A stretch of 64,000 nucleotides of DNA from Pythium myriotylum (taxonomy: Eukaryota; Oomycota; Peronosporomycetes; Pythiales; Pythiaceae). How positions within the stretch are numbered: position 1 is the stretch's first letter; each line of letters opens with the position of its first letter. This document shows positions 34,512 through 47,775 of the stretch, piece by piece. Position numbers and translations under genes: made by a program. Where the stretch lies: contig JALJCQ010000030.1 in the NCBI GenBank assembly GCA_023091665.1, forward strand, positions 2,234,501-2,298,500. Reading direction: 5' to 3'. Below the pieces are notes generated by a model. It ran no database searches and was not told the DNA's origin. It saw only the letters and a program-made list of their open reading frames with translations.

Positions 34512-37500
34512 ATGAGCCCAAGCCCAGCCGACTCTGCCTCCACCGACTTCGCCTCCCCAGCCTTCGCCATGGATTCGACCACCCCAGCCCGCATCAACAA
34601 GTTCGACGGAACCAACTTCCACACATGGAAGTTCAAGATGCAGATGGTGCTCGAAGAACGCGACGTCTGGGAAGTTGTCTGTGGAGATGTCAAACTCGAG
34701 CAGTGCCAGACCGACGCGGACCGAGCCCTCTTCAAGAAGAAGTCTCGCAAGGCGCTCGCGATGATCTGTCTCGCGATGGAAGACTCGCAGCTCCCGCTGG
34801 TTCGGTCGGCGAGTGGTGCGCAAGATGCATGGTCAAGACTGGAAGAACACTTCGAGAAGAAGAGCCTTGCCAACAAGCTCTTTCTTCGTCGTCGTTTCTT
34901 CACGACCATGATGGAAGAAGGTGACGATGTGCTCACGCACATCAACAAGCTCAAGACCCTGGCGGAGCAACTCGACGCAGTCGGCGCTTCGGTCAGCGAA
35001 GACGACTTGGTGATCACGCTTCTCGGCAGTCTCAGCGAGTCGTACCAGTTCCTCATCACGGCGTTGGAGTCGCGTGTCGACGCACTCACGTGGGAACTCG
35101 TGACGTCTCGGCTGCTCCATGAAGACATGAAGCGCAAGGAGCAAGGTGGCGACGGAGCCACGCTTGGCCAAGCGTTCATGACAAGTGACGCGAAGTCCAA
35201 GGGCCATGCAGTCAAGAAGACTGGCACGTGCAACTACTGCGGCAAGATCGGTCATTGGGCCGCGGAGTGCCACTCGCGTGTCAAGGACAACGGCAACGGC
35301 AACGGCAACTCCGGCGGCAACGGCAACGGCAACTCCGGCGGCAACGGCAACGGAAACAGCAACCCTCGGCAACGGTTCCAGCGAGCCAACCTTGCGCGAG
35401 ATGAAGACCCCGGCGAGTACCTGTTCTCGGTCGGGAAGACCCAAGGCAAGTCGAGTCAATCCACGGCGTGGTTGGTCGACTCGGGTGCGACTCAGCACAT
35501 GTCGCGAACCAAGCAGTTCATGATGAACTACAAGAAGATTGAACCAGTCGACGTGCATCTGGCCGATGATGGCACGGTCCAAGCATTTGGCGTGGGAGAC
35601 ATTCTCATGTCGATGAAGACTCCAAGCGGTGTCAAGAAGGGTTTGCTCACCAACGTGTGGCATATCCCCAAGCTCAGCCGCAACCTGTTCTCGGTCGGAA
35701 GATTCACGGAGGACGTTGCTCCCGTGACGTTCGACAAGGACGGTTGCTTTGTCATGCTGAAGGGCGCCAAGCGGACCATCGGCACTCGAATCGGCAAGGG
35801 TCTGTTCAAGCTCAACATGTCTCCAGTGTCGACTGAAGCAGCCCACGCCGCCAGTGCAAGACGAGGTCGCGCCATGTCCAAGTCGTACCTGTGGCACCTC
35901 CGACTCGGTCACATCGGCTTCAGCGGACTCGAAGCCATCGTCAAGAAGGACCTCGCCGACGGACTCGATATCGGGTCTGTGCAAGAGTGGGAGGTCTGTG
36001 AAGGCTGTGCACTCGGCAAGCTGACTCGCGTCAAGTTCCAGTCGGGCACGACCAAGCGGTCTGCGAATCTGCTTGACGTCGTGTACAGCGATGTGGCCGG
36101 CCCTATGAAGACTCCGACTTTCGGCGGCATGAAGTACTTCGCCACCTTCACCGACGACAAGTCTCGACTGTGCAAGTTGTACCTGATGCGGTCCAAGGAC
36201 GAAGTCTACGACAAGTTCGTCGAGTTCGTCAACTGGGCCGAGAACCAAACCGGTCGTCGAGTCAAGGTGCTTCGAACCGACGGCGGCGGTACCAGTCGGC
36301 CAAACTTGCCAAGTTCTGCCGCAAGCGTGGCATCGAGCACGACGTCACGCCGCCATACACGCCTCAGTTGAACGGTGTGGCGGAGCGCATGAACCGAACC
36401 ATCGGTGAGTGTGGTCGTTGCAAGCTCCACCATGCCAACTTGTCCGACGAGTACTGGGGCGAAGCCGTCATGACTGCAGTCGAAGTTCGCAACCGACTTC
36501 CGACCCGCGCTCAAGACTTGTACAAGTCGCCGTACGAAGAATGGTACGGGAAGAAGCCCTTGCTCGCCAACTTCAAGGTGTTCGGCTGCCATGCGTACGT
36601 CCACGTGCCCAAGGAGAAGCGGTCGAAGTTCGACGCCCGAGCCATCTTGTGTCGGTTCCTCGGCTACTCGGACCACGAGAAGGCGTATCGGTTCGAAGAA
36701 ATCGCAACCGGTCGGATCGTCATCAGTCGAGACGCGCAGTTCATGGAAGACACGTTCGACGATGGCAAGCGCGAAGAACCCTGGAGCAAGTCCGTCGAGT
36801 TCCGCGACGAGGATGATGATCAAGATCAAGATGAAGCAACCGACAACCAAGATGATGAAGACATGGGTGAGCAGCCAGCCTCACCAGCACCAAGTCAGCG
36901 CAGCTACGAGCGACCGGAGTGGCAACAGGGCCAGCGGTCGCAGCGTCCAGCAGCACCAGCATCGGCCCAGCAGCCGAATGTCGACTACGCACCAGGGTCC
37001 AAGCGCCACTCTCGCACGCACTCGCTCGAGAACCTGGCTGAACCGCCAGTTGAGAAGCGCTACGGACGGGTTGGTCGCACAAGTGGTGCGACTCCACCAC
37101 CCACGCAAGGTCCAAGGACATCGCTCGAAGATCTATCTGCACTGCTCACGTCGATCGAAGAGGAAGGCGTAGAAGATGAAGACGAAGAAGGCGAAGACGT
37201 GCAAGAACAAGGGGGAGAAGACCAAGATTACGATCTCGAAGAGTTTGCTCTCGTCGTGAATTCAGGGGGAGAGTTGCCGACATCGTTCAAGTCGGCGATG
37301 GAATCCGACGACGCCAGCAACTGGAAGGAAGCCTGCGACTCCGAGCTCGAGTCGCTCAAGAAGAACGAGACCTGGGACCTAGTCCCTTTGCCAGCCGGAC
37401 GCAAGGCCATCACCAGCAAGTGGGTGTTCAAGGTCAAGGAAACCGCCGAAGGACTCGTCGAGCGGTACAAGGCTCGACTCGTTGCCAAGGGGTTCCTGCA

Positions 37501-38496
37501 GAAGTACGGCATCGACTTCGAAGAGACGTTCGCACCCGTCGCCAAGTTCACGTCGATCCGCACCATCCTCAGCATCGCCGCTCGACACAAGCTCATGATC
37601 CATCAGATGGATGTCAAGACGGCGTTCCTGAACGGCAACCTCGACGAAGAAATCTACATGAAGCAGCCCGAAGGCTTCGTCGACCAGCGCCACCCCGACT
37701 ACGTGTGCAAGCTCAAGCGCTCGCTCTACGGTCTCAAGCAGTCGCCCCGCATGTGGAACCAGACCATCGACGCCTTCATGCGCAAGGTCGGCTTCACCAA
37801 GTGCGAGATGGACCACTGCGTGTACGTCAAGCGGAGCGGCTCAGCGATGATCTTCGTGGTGATCTACGTCGACGACCTCATCCTCGCCTGCAACAGCCTC
37901 GAGTTGCTCACGGCGACCAAGCGTGCACTCAGCGAACGCTTCGAGATGTCCGACCTCGGCGAACTCAAGTACTGCCTCGGCATGGAAGTTGATCAAGACC
38001 CCAAGTCCGGCGACGTGACCATGCGGCAGACCAAGTTCCTGCAGTCGATCCTGACCAAGTTCGGCATGCAAGACTGCAAACCAGTGAGGACTCCTCAAGA
38101 CCCCGGACTCAAGCTGACCAAGGCCATGTGCGAAGGTGGTTGCAAGCACGAAGACACCATGAAGAACGTGCCGTACCGAAGTGCAGTCGGCGCACTCATG
38201 TACCTCATGGTCGGCACTCGACCAGACCTCGCAGCGGCAGTCGGCACACTCAGCCAGTTCGCCGCGGACCCGTGTCCAACACACTGGCAAGCTCTCAAGC
38301 GTGTGCTCCGGTATCTGCAAGCGACTCCGACGTACGGCCTGCAGTTCTCGGCATCGCACGACGGAAGACTGGTCGGCTACTCCGACGCCGACTGGGCTGG
38401 CGACATCGAGTCACGTCGAAGCACCAGCGGCTACGTGTTCATGCTCAACGGCGGATGCATCAGCTGGCGCAGCAAGAAGCAGCGAACTGTCGCCCT
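34512..38496 (+). pseudogene. Element G polyprotein, frameshifted in integrase and cut in RNase H
   Basis: Gag, knuckle, protease and the first part of integrase are in one frame (34512 to about 36290). The 4-bp deletion after the second integrase Asp then shifts to a second open frame that continues through the catalytic Glu, linker, RT (YVDD) and most of RNase H up to the H insertion. Private gag changes are VGASVSE and KSKGHAV, plus a protease-region VQAFGVG. It could not make a working integrase. Confidence 0.9.
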
Positions 38497-41400
38497 TGTT
38501 GGAAGGTCGCTTGGTTGGTGGGATGCAAAATGCAAAGTGAATTGATCGGGACTTAGTTCGCTACTGCTACCTCTAAGCCGTCTGTGTGTGTCCTACGCTA
38601 CCATAATCAAATGTATGTCCTACCTATCGTAAACATATGCAAACATAAACTGACTTCGTGGATACTTCAACGAAGTCGATGGGTGGCACTGGATTCAAAC
38701 CAGAACCAGACGGAGAATCTTCCACATGTCGAATCTTCCACATGTCGAATCTTCCACGGAGAATCTTCTGCAGGAGAATCTTCTACAGCCGAGCTTCAAC
38801 TGCCGAGCTTCAACTGGAATGATGACGCTGGGTTCGAGGCGCATCATCTTCAACACTCCCCCTCGACTCGACTGCGTCTTGAACACCAAGCTTGGTGCGG
38901 AGCACGTCGAACTGGACAGTGGGGATCGGCTTGGTCATGATGTCGGCAAGCATGTCTTGGGTCGGGCAATACTGGAGAGACACTTGACCGTCCTCGACCT
39001 TCTCACGAACGAAGTGGTAGCGAATGTCGATGTGCTTGGTGCGCTTGTGGAACTCGGGGTTCTTGGCCAACGCGATCGCACCTTGGTTGTCTTCGTACAC
39101 CGTGAGCGCTTGGTCGCTTGCAACTTCGCCGAGTTCGCACAGGAACGCCTTGAGCCACACGGCTTCTTGGATCGCTTCCGATAGAGTCATGTACTCTGCT
39201 TCGGTCGAGGAGAGGGCGACAGTTCGCTGCTTCTTGCTGCGCCAGCTGATGCATCCGCCGTTGAGCATGAACACGTAGCCGCTGGTGCTTCGACGTGACT
39301 CGATGTCGCCAGCCCAGTCGGCGTCGGAGTAGCCGACCAGTCTTCCGTCGTGCGATGCCGAGAACTGCAGGCCGTAGGTCGGAGTCGCTTGCAGATACCG
39401 GAGCACACGCTTGAGAGCTTGCCAGTGTGTTGGACACGGGTCCGCGGCGAACTGGCTGAGTGTGCCGACTGCCGCTGCGAGGTCTGGTCGAGTGCCGACC
39501 ATGAGGTACATGAGTGCGCCGACTGCACTTCGGTACGGCACGTTCTTCATGGTGTCTTCGTGCTTGCAACCACCTTCGCACATGGCCTTGGTCAGCTTGA
39601 GTCCGGGGTCTTGAGGAGTCCTCACTGGTTTGCAGTCTTGCATGCCGAACTTGGTCAGGATCGACTGCAGGAACTTGGTCTGCCGCATGGTCACGTCGCC
39701 GGACTTGGGGTCTTGATCAACTTCCATGCCGAGGCAGTACTTGAGTTCGCCGAGGTCGGACATCTCGAAGCGTTCGCTGAGTGCACGCTTGGTCGCCGTG
39801 AGCAACTCGAGGCTGTTGCAGGCGAGGATGAGGTCGTCGACGTAGATCACCACGAAGATCATCGCTGAGCCGCTCCGCTTGACGTACACGCAGTGGTCCA
39901 TCTCGCACTTGGTGAAGCCGACCTTGCGCATGAAGGCGTCGATGGTCTGGTTCCACATGCGGGGCGACTGCTTGAGACCGTAGAGCGAGCGCTTGAGCTT
40001 GCACACGTAGTCGGGGTGGCGCTGGTCGACGAAGCCTTCGGGCTGCTTCATGTAGATTTCTTCGTCGAGGTTGCCGTTCAGGAACGCCGTCTTGACATCC
40101 ATCTGATGGATCATGAGCTTGTGTCGAGCGGCGATGCTGAGGATGGTGCGGATCGACGTGAACTTGGCGACGGGTGCGAATGTCTCTTCGAAGTCGATGC
40201 CGTACTTCTGCAGGAACCCCTTGGCAACGAGTCGAGCCTTGTACCGCTCGACGAGTCCTTCGGCGGTTTCCTTGACCTTGAACACCCACTTGCTGGTGAT
40301 GGCCTTGCGTCCGGCTGGCAAAGGGACTAGGTCCCATGTCTCGTTCTTCTTGAGCGACTCGAGCTCGGAGTCGCAGGCTTCCTTCCAGTTGCTGGCGTCG
40401 TCGGATTCCATCGCCGACTTGAACGATGTCGGCAACTCTCCCCCTGAATTCACGACGAGAGCAAACTCTTCGTGGTCTTGATCTTCTCCCCCTTGTTCTT
40501 GCACGTCTTCGCCTTCTTCGTCTTCATCTTCTACGCCTTCCTCTTCGATCGACGTGAGCAGTGCAGACAGATCTTCGAGCGATGTCCTTGGACCTTGCGT
40601 GGGTGGTGGAGTCGCACCACTTGTGCGACCAACCCGTCCGTAGCGCTTCTCAACTGGCGGTTCAGCCAGGTTCTCGAGCGAGTGCGTGCGAGAGTGGCGC
40701 TTGGACCCTGGTGCGTAGTCGACATTCGGCTGCTGGGCCGATGCTGGTGCTGCTGGACGCTGCGACCGCTGGCCCTGTTGCCACTCCGGTCGCTCGTAGC
40801 TGCGCTGACTTGGTGCTGGTGAGGCTGGCTGCTCACCCATGTCTTCATCATCTTGGTTGTCGGTTGCTTCATCTTGATCTTGATCATCATCCTCGTCGCG
40901 GAACTCGACGGACTTGCTCCAGGGTTCTTCGCGCTTGCCATCGTCGAATGTGTCTTCCATGAACTGCGCGTCTCGACTGATGACGATCCGACCGGTTGCG
41001 ATTTCTTCAAACCGATACGCCTTCTCGTGGTCCGAGTAGCCGAGGAACCGACACAAGATGGCTCGGGCGTCGAACTTCGACCGCTTCTCCTTGGGCACGT
41101 GGACGTACGCATGGCAGCCGAACACCTTGAAGTTGGCGAGCAAGGGCTTCTTCCCGTACCATTCTTCGTACGGCGACTTGTACAAGTCTTGAGCGCGGGT
41201 CGGAAGTCGGTTGCGAACTTCGACTGCAGTCATGACGGCTTCGCCCCAGTACTCGTCGGACAAGTTGGCATGGTGGAGCTTGCAACGACCACACTCACCG
41301 ATGGTTCGGTTCATGCGCTCCGCCACACCGTTCAACTGAGGCGTGTATGGCGGCGTGACATCGTGCTCGATGCCATGCTTGCGACAGAACTTGGCAAGCT

Positions 41401-43540
41401 TGGCCGACTGGTACTCGCCGCCGCCGTCGGTTCGAAGCACCTTGACTCGACGACCGGTTTGGTTCTCGGCCCAGTTGACGAACTCGACGAACTTGTCGTA
41501 GACTTCGTCCTTGGACCGCATCAGGTACAACTTGCACAGTCGAGACTTGTCGTCGGTGAACGTGGCAAAGTACTTCATGCCGCCGAAAGTCGGAGTCTTC
41601 ATGGGGCCGGCCACATCGCTGTACACGACGTCAAGCAGATTCGCAGACCGCTTGGTCGTGCCCGACTGGAACTTGACGCGAGTCAGCTTGCCGAGTGCAC
41701 AGCCTTCACAGACCTCCCACTCTTGCACAGACCCGATATCGAGTCCGTCGGCGAGGTCCTTCTTGACGATGGCTTCGAGTCCGCTGAAGCCGATGTGACC
41801 GAGTCGGAGGTGCCACAGGTACGACTTGGACATGGCGCGACCTCGTCTTGTACTGGCGGCGTGGGCTGCTTCAGTCGACACTGGAGACATGTTGAGCTTG
41901 AACAGACCCTTGCCGATTCGAGTGCCGATGGTCCGCTTGGCGCCCTTCAGCATGACAAAGCAACCGTCCTTGTCGAACGTCACGGGAGCAACGTCCTCCG
42001 TGAATCTTCCGACCGAGAACAGGTTGCGGCTGAGCTTGGGGATATGCCACACGTTGGTGAGCAAACCCTTCTTGACACCGCTTGGAGTCTTCATCGACAT
42101 GAGAATGTCTCCCACGCCAACCGCTTGGACCGTGCCATCATCGGCCAGATGCACGTCGACTGGGTCGATCTTCCTGTAGTTCATCATGAACTGCTTGGTT
42201 CGCGACATGTGCTGAGTCGCACCCGAGTCGACCAACCACGCCGTGGATTGACTCGACTTGCCTTGGGTCTTCCCGACCGAGAACAGGTACTCGCCGGGGT
42301 CTTCATCTCGCGCAAGGTTCGCTCGCTGGAACCGTTGCCGAGGGTTGCCGTTTCCGTTGCCGTTGCCGTTGCCGCCGGAGTTGCCGTTGCCGTTGCCGTT
42401 GTCCTTGACACGCGAGTGGCACTCCGCGGCCCAATGACCGATCTTGCCGCAGTAGTTGCACGTGCCAGTCTTCTTGACTGCACGGCCCTTGGGCTTCGCG
42501 TCACTTGTCATGAACGCTTGGCCAAGCGTGGCTCCGTCGCCACCTTGCTCCTTGCGCTTCATGTCTTCGTGGAGCAGCCGAGACGTCACGAGTTCCCACG
42601 TGAGCGCGTCGACACGCGACTCCAACGCCGTGATGAGGAACTGGTACGACTCGCTGAGACTGCCGAGAAGCGTGATCACCAAGTCGTCTTCGCTGACCGG
42701 AGCGCCGACTGCGTCGAGTTGCTCCGCCAGGGTCTTGAGCTTGTTGATGTGCGTGAGCACATCGTCACCTTCTTCCATCATGGTCGTGAAGAAACGACGA
42801 CGAAGAAAGAGCTTGTTGGCAAGGCTCTTCTTCTCGAAGTGTTCTTCCAGTCTTGACCATGCATCTTGCGCACCACTCGCCGACCGAACCAGCGGGAGCT
42901 GCGAGTCTTCCATCGCGAGACAGATCATCGCGAGCGCCTTGCGAGACTTCTTCTTGAAGAGGGCTCGGTCCGCGTCGGTCTGGCACTGCTCGAGTTTGAC
43001 CTCTCCACAGACAACTTCCCAGACGTCGCGTTCTTCGAGCACCATCTGCATCTTGAACTTCCATGTGTGGAAGTTGGTTCCGTCGAACTTGTTGATGCGG
43101 GCTGGGGTGGTCGAATCCATGGCGAAGGCTGGGGAGGCGAAGTCGGTGGAGGCAGAGTCGGCTGGGCTTGGGCTCATAACCTGTTGGAAGGTCGCTTGGT
43201 TGGTGGGATGCAAAATGCAAAGTGAATTGATCGGGACTTAGTTCGCTACTGCTACCTCTAAGCCGTCTGTGTGTGTCCTACGCTACCATAATCAAATGTA
43301 TGTCCTACCTATCGTAAACATATGCAAACATAAACTGACTTCGTGGATACTTCAACGAAGTCGATGGGTGGCACTGGATTCAAACCAGAACCAGACGGAG
43401 AATCTTCCACATGTCGAATCTTCCACATGTCGAATCTTCCACGGAGAATCTTCTGCAGGAGAATCTTCTACAGCCGAGCTTCAACTGCCGAGCTTCAACT
43501 GGAATGATGACGCTGGGTTCGAGGCGCATCATCTTCAACA
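38497..43540 (-). mobile_element. Intact copia element H inserted in G
   Basis: LTRs are 38497-38855 and 43182-43540, both 359 bp with the same repeat variants. The target duplication GCCCT is at 38492-38496 and 43541-43545, inside the RNase H coding sequence of G. As the innermost of the F-G-H stack it is the youngest of the three. Confidence 0.95.
38810..43177 (-). CDS. Copia gag-pol polyprotein (element H), full length
   Basis: This is one open frame of 1,455 aa from the ATG at 43175-43177 to a stop 46 bp inside the 3' LTR. It holds the gag domain, CCHC knuckle, a short Gly-Asn repeat, protease DSGATQHMS, the HHCC domain, integrase with intact D,D35,E, an acidic linker, RT with YVDD, and RNase H with SDADW and [10 protein letters not shown]. 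Private changes are [14 protein letters not shown] and EAEYMTLS. All seen catalytic residues are present, so it is a candidate active copy. Confidence 0.94.
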   Translation of the reverse strand: MSPSPADSASTDFASPAFAMDSTTPARINKFDGTNFHTWKFKMQMVLEERDVWEVVCGEVKLEQCQTDADRALFKKKSRKALAMICLAMEDSQLPLVRSASGAQDAWSRLEEHFEKKSLANKLFLRRRFFTTMMEEGDDVLTHINKLKTLAEQLDAVGAPVSEDDLVITLLGSLSESYQFLITALESRVDALTWELVTSRLLHEDMKRKEQGGDGATLGQAFMTSDAKPKGRAVKKTGTCNYCGKIGHWAAECHSRVKDNGNGNGNSGGNGNGNGNGNPRQRFQRANLARDEDPGEYLFSVGKTQGKSSQSTAWLVDSGATQHMSRTKQFMMNYRKIDPVDVHLADDGTVQAVGVGDILMSMKTPSGVKKGLLTNVWHIPKLSRNLFSVGRFTEDVAPVTFDKDGCFVMLKGAKRTIGTRIGKGLFKLNMSPVSTEAAHAASTRRGRAMSKSYLWHLRLGHIGFSGLEAIVKKDLADGLDIGSVQEWEVCEGCALGKLTRVKFQSGTTKRSANLLDVVYSDVAGPMKTPTFGGMKYFATFTDDKSRLCKLYLMRSKDEVYDKFVEFVNWAENQTGRRVKVLRTDGGGEYQSAKLAKFCRKHGIEHDVTPPYTPQLNGVAERMNRTIGECGRCKLHHANLSDEYWGEAVMTAVEVRNRLPTRAQDLYKSPYEEWYGKKPLLANFKVFGCHAYVHVPKEKRSKFDARAILCRFLGYSDHEKAYRFEEIATGRIVISRDAQFMEDTFDDGKREEPWSKSVEFRDEDDDQDQDEATDNQDDEDMGEQPASPAPSQRSYERPEWQQGQRSQRPAAPASAQQPNVDYAPGSKRHSRTHSLENLAEPPVEKRYGRVGRTSGATPPPTQGPRTSLEDLSALLTSIEEEGVEDEDEEGEDVQEQGGEDQDHEEFALVVNSGGELPTSFKSAMESDDASNWKEACDSELESLKKNETWDLVPLPAGRKAITSKWVFKVKETAEGLVERYKARLVAKGFLQKYGIDFEETFAPVAKFTSIRTILSIAARHKLMIHQMDVKTAFLNGNLDEEIYMKQPEGFVDQRHPDYVCKLKRSLYGLKQSPRMWNQTIDAFMRKVGFTKCEMDHCVYVKRSGSAMIFVVIYVDDLILACNSLELLTATKRALSERFEMSDLGELKYCLGMEVDQDPKSGDVTMRQTKFLQSILTKFGMQDCKPVRTPQDPGLKLTKAMCEGGCKHEDTMKNVPYRSAVGALMYLMVGTRPDLAAAVGTLSQFAADPCPTHWQALKRVLRYLQATPTYGLQFSASHDGRLVGYSDADWAGDIESRRSTSGYVFMLNGGCISWRSKKQRTVALSSTEAEYMTLSEAIQEAVWLKAFLCELGEVASDQALTVYEDNQGAIALAKNPEFHKRTKHIDIRYHFVREKVEDGQVSLQYCPTQDMLADIMTKPIPTVQFDVLRTKLGVQDAVESRGSVEDDAPRTQRHHSS

Positions 43541-43948
43541 GCCCTCTCCTCGACCGAAGCAGAGTACATGGCTCTATCGGAAGCGATCCAAGAAGCCGTG
43601 TGGCTCAAGGCGTTCCTGTGCGAACTCGGCGAAGCTGCAAGTGACCAAGCGCTCACGGTGTACGAAGACAACCAAGGTGCCATCGCGTTGGCCAAGAACC
43701 CCGAGTTCCACAAGCGCACCAAGCACATCGACATTCGCTACCACTTCGTTCGTGAGAAGGTCGAGGACGGCCAAGTGTCTCTCCAGTATTGCCCGACCCA
43801 AGACATGCTTGCCGACATCATGACCAAGCCGATCCCCACTGTCCAGTTCGACGTGCTCCGCACCAAGCTTGGTGTTCAAGACGCAGTCGAGTCGAGGGGG
43901 AGTGTTGAAGATGATGCGCCTCGAACCCAGCGTCATCATTCCAGTTGA
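43541..43948 (+). pseudogene. Element G, RNase H C-terminal end
   Basis: This is the continuation of G after H, from [16 protein letters not shown] through [16 protein letters not shown] to the stop inside the 3' LTR. It is open but separated from the rest. Confidence 0.88.
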
Positions 43949-44266
43949 AGCTCGGCAGTTGAAGCTCGGCTGTAGAAGATTCTCCTGCAGAAGATTCTCC
44001 GTGGAAGATTCGACATGTGGAAGATTCGACATGTGGAAGATTCTCCGTCTGGTTCTGGTTTGAATCCAGTGCCACCCATCGACTTCGTTGAAGTATCCAC
44101 GAAGTCAGTTTATGTTTGCATATGTTTACGATAGGTAGGACATACATTTGATTATGGTAGCGTAGGACACACACAGACGGCTTAGAGGTAGCAGTAGCGA
44201 ACTAAGTCCCGATCAATTCACTTTGCATTTTGCATCCCACCAACCAAGCGACCTTCCAACATTCAG

Positions 44267-45900
44267 GGAGAGAGTTGCCGACATCGTTCAAGTCGGCGAT
44301 GGAATCCGACGACGCCAGCAACTGGAAGGAAGCCTGCGACTCCGAGCTCGAGTCGCTCAAGAAGAACGAGACCTGGGACCTAGTCCCTTTGGCAGCCGGA
44401 CGCAAGGCCATCACCAGCAAGTGGGTGTTCAAGGTCAAGGAAACCGCCGAAGGACTCGTCGAGCGGTACAAGGCTCGACTCGTTGCCAAGGGGTTCCTGC
44501 AGAAGTACGGCATCGACTTCGAAGAGACATTCGCACCCGTCGCCAAGTTCACGTCGATCCGCACCATCCTCAGCATCGCCGCTCGACACAAGCTCATGAT
44601 CCATCAGATGGATGTCAAGACGGCGTTCCTGAACGGCAACCTCGACGAAGAAATCTACATGAAGCAGCCCGAAGGCTTCGTCGACCAGCGCCACCCCGAC
44701 TACGTGTGCAAGCTCAAGCGCTCGCTCTACGGTCTCAAGCAGTCGCCCCGCATGTGGAACCAGACCATCGACGCCTTCATGCGCAAGGTCGGCTTCACCA
44801 AGTGCGAGATGGACCACTGCGTGTACGTCAAGCGGAGCGGCTCAGCGATGATCTTCGTGGTGATCTACGTCGACGACCTCATCCTCGCCTGCAACAGCCT
44901 CGAGTTGCTCACGGCGACCAAGCGTGCACTCAGCGAACGCTTCGAGATGTCCGACCTCGGCGAACTCAAGTACTGCCTCGGCATGGAAGTTGATCAAGAC
45001 CCCAAGTCCGGCGACGTGACCATGCGGCAGACCAAGTTCCTGCAGTCGATCCTGACCAAGTTCGGCATGCAAGACTGCAAACCAGTGAGGACTCCTCAAG
45101 ACCCCGGACTCAAGCTGACCAAGGCCATGTGCGAAGGTGGTTGCAAGCACGAAGACACCATGAAGAACGTGCCGTACCGAAGTGCAGTCGGCGCACTCAT
45201 GTACCTCATGGTCGGCACTCGACCAGACCTCGCAGCGGCAGTCGGCACACTCAGCCAGTTCGCCGCGGACCCGTGTCCAACACACTGGCAAGCTCTCAAG
45301 CGTGTGCTCCGGTATCTGCAAGCGACTCCGACGTACGGCCTGCAGTTCTCGGCATCGCACGACGGAAGACTGGTCGGCTACTCCGACGCCGACTGGGCTG
45401 GCGACATCGAGTCACGTCGAAGCACCAGCGGCTACGTGTTCATGCTCAACGGCGGATGCATCAGCTGGCGCAGCAAGAAGCAGCGAACTGTCGCCCTCTC
45501 CTCGACCGAAGCAGAGTACATGGCTCTATCGGAAGCGATCCAAGAAGCCGTGTGGCTCAAGGCGTTCCTGTGCGAACTCGGCGAAGTTGCAAGTGACCAA
45601 GCGCTCACGGTGTACGAAGACAACCAAGGTGCCATCGCGTTGGCCAAGAACCCCGAGTTCCACAAGCGCACCAAGCACATCGACATTCGCTACCACTTCG
45701 TTCGTGAGAAGGTCGAGGACGGCCAAGTGTCTCTCCAGTATTGCCCGACCCAAGACATGCTTGCCGACATCATGACCAAGCCGATCCCCACTGTCCAGTT
45801 CGACGTGCTCCGCACCAAGCTTGGTGTTCAAGACGCAGTCGAGTCGAGGGGGAGTGTTGAAGATGATGCGCCTCGAACCCAGCGTCATCATTCCAGTTGA
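44267..45900 (+). pseudogene. Element F, RT-RNase H part
   Basis: This is the continuation of F after the G insertion. RT (YVDD) and RNase H are open to the stop in the LTR. It shares GRELPTS with E and has a private LAAGRK (usual LPAGRK). Confidence 0.88.
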
Positions 45901-46213
45901 AGCTCGGCAGTTGAAGCTCGGCTGTAGAAGATTCTCCTGCAGAAGATTCTCCGTGGAAGATTCGACATGTGGAAGATTCGACATGTGGAAGATTCTCCGT
46001 CTGGTTCTGGTTTGAATCCAGTGCCACCTATCGACTTCGTTGAAGTATCCACGAAGTCAGTTTATGTTTGCATATGTTTACGATAGGTAGGACATACATT
46101 TGATTATGGTAGCGTAGGACACACACAGACGGCTTAGAGGTAGCAGTAGCGAACTAAGTCCCGATCAATTCACTTTGCATTTTGCATCCCACCAACCAAG
46201 CGACCTTCCAACA

Positions 46214-47775
46214 ATACCGGAGCACACGCTTGAGAGCTTGCCAGTGTGTTGGACACGGGTCCGCGGCGAACTGGCTGAGTGTGCCGACTGCCGCTGCGAG
46301 GTCTGGTCGAGTGCCGACCATGAGGTACATGAGTGCGCCGACTGCACTTCGGTACGGCACGTTCTTCATGGTGTCTTCGTGCTTGCAACCACCTTCACAC
46401 ATGGCCTTGGTCAGCTTGAGTCCGGGGTCTTGAGGAGTCCTCACTGGTTTGCAGTCTTGCATGCCGAACTTGGTCAGGATCGACTGCAGGAACTTGGTCT
46501 GCCGCATGGTCACGTCGCCGGACTTGGGGTCTTGATCAACTTCCATGCCGAGGCAGTACTTGAGTTCGCCGAGGTCGGACATCTCGAAGCGTTCGCTGAG
46601 TGCACGCTTGGTCGCCGTGAGCAACTCGAGGCTGTTGCAGGCGAGGATGAGGTCGTCGACGTAGATCACCACGAAGATCATCGCTGAGCCGCTCCGCTTG
46701 ACGTACACGCAGTGGTCCATCTCGCACTTGGTGAAGCCGACCTTGCGCATGAAGGCGTCGATGGTCTGGTTCCACATGCGTGGCGACTGCTTGAGACCGT
46801 AGAGCGAGCGCTTGAGCTTGCACACGTAGTCCGGGTGGCGCTGGTCGACGAAGCCTTCGGGCTGCTTCATGTAGATTTCTTCGTCGAGGTTGCCGTTCAG
46901 GAACGCCGTCTTGACATCCATCTGATGGATCATGAGCTTGTGTCGAGCGGCGATGCTGAGGATGGTGCGGATCGACGTGAACTTGGCGACGGGTGCGAAC
47001 GTCTCTTCGAAGTCGATGCCGTACTTCTGCAGGAACCCCTTGGCAACGAGTCGAGCCTTGTACCGCTCGACGAGTCCTTCGGCGGTTTCCTTGACCTTGA
47101 ACACCCACTTGCTGGTGATGGCCTTGCGTCCGGCTGGCAAAGGGACTAGGTCCCATGTCTCGTTCTTCTTGAGCGACTCGAGCTCGGAGTCGCAGGCTTC
47201 CTTCCAGTTGCTGGCGTCGTCGGATTCCATCGCCGACTTGAACGATGTCGGCAACTCTCCCCCTGAATTCACGACGAGAGCAAACTCTTCGAGATCGTAA
47301 TCTTGGTCTTCTCCCCCTTGTTCTTGCACGTCTTCGCCTTCTTCGTCTTCATCTTCTACGCCTTCCTCTTCGATCGACGTGAGCAGTGCAGATAGATCTT
47401 CGAGCGATGTCCTTGGACCTTGCGTGGGTGGTGGAGTCGCACCACTTGTGCGACCAACCCGTCCGTAGCGCTTCTCAACTGGCGGTTCAGCCAGGTTCTC
47501 GAGCGAGTGCGTGCGAGAGTGGCGCTTGGACCCTGGTGCGTAGTCGACATTCGGCTGCTGGGCCGATGCTGGTGCTGCTGGACGCTGCGACCGCTGGCCC
47601 TGTTGCCACTCCGGTCGCTCGTAGCTGCGCTGACTTGGTGCTGGTGAGGCTGGCTGCTCACCCATGTCTTCATCATCTTGGTTGTCGGTTGCTTCATCTT
47701 GATCTTGATCATCATCCTCGTCGCGGAACTCGACGGACTTGCTCCAGGGTTCTTCGCGCTTGCCATCGTCGAACG
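46214..47775 (-). pseudogene. Copia fragment I (linker to RT)
   Basis: This minus-strand internal fragment runs from just past the integrase region (ends at FDDGKREEP) through the acidic linker and RT with YVDD to VLRYLQ, where the LTR of F begins. It is open within its limits. Both ends are cut by LTRs of other copies. Confidence 0.87.

Larger units (their letters stand above)
34149..44261 (+). mobile_element. Copia element G, inserted in F and split by H
   Basis: LTRs are 34149-34507 and 43903-44261, both 359 bp. The internal region is 34508-38496 and 43546-43902. The target duplication TTCAG is at 34144-34148 and 44262-44266. Element H sits inside at GCCCT. Confidence 0.93.
32127..46213 (+). 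mobile_element. Copia element F, 5'-truncated, split by G
   Basis: The internal region is 32127-34148 and 44267-45854, with the 3' LTR at 45855-46213. The 5' LTR and gag up to the zinc knuckle are missing. Element G is inserted at TTCAG (34144-34148 and 44262-44266). The right flank ATACC followed by CGGAGC fits a landing in the RT region of fragment I, but the matching left half of I is lost. Confidence 0.85.
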
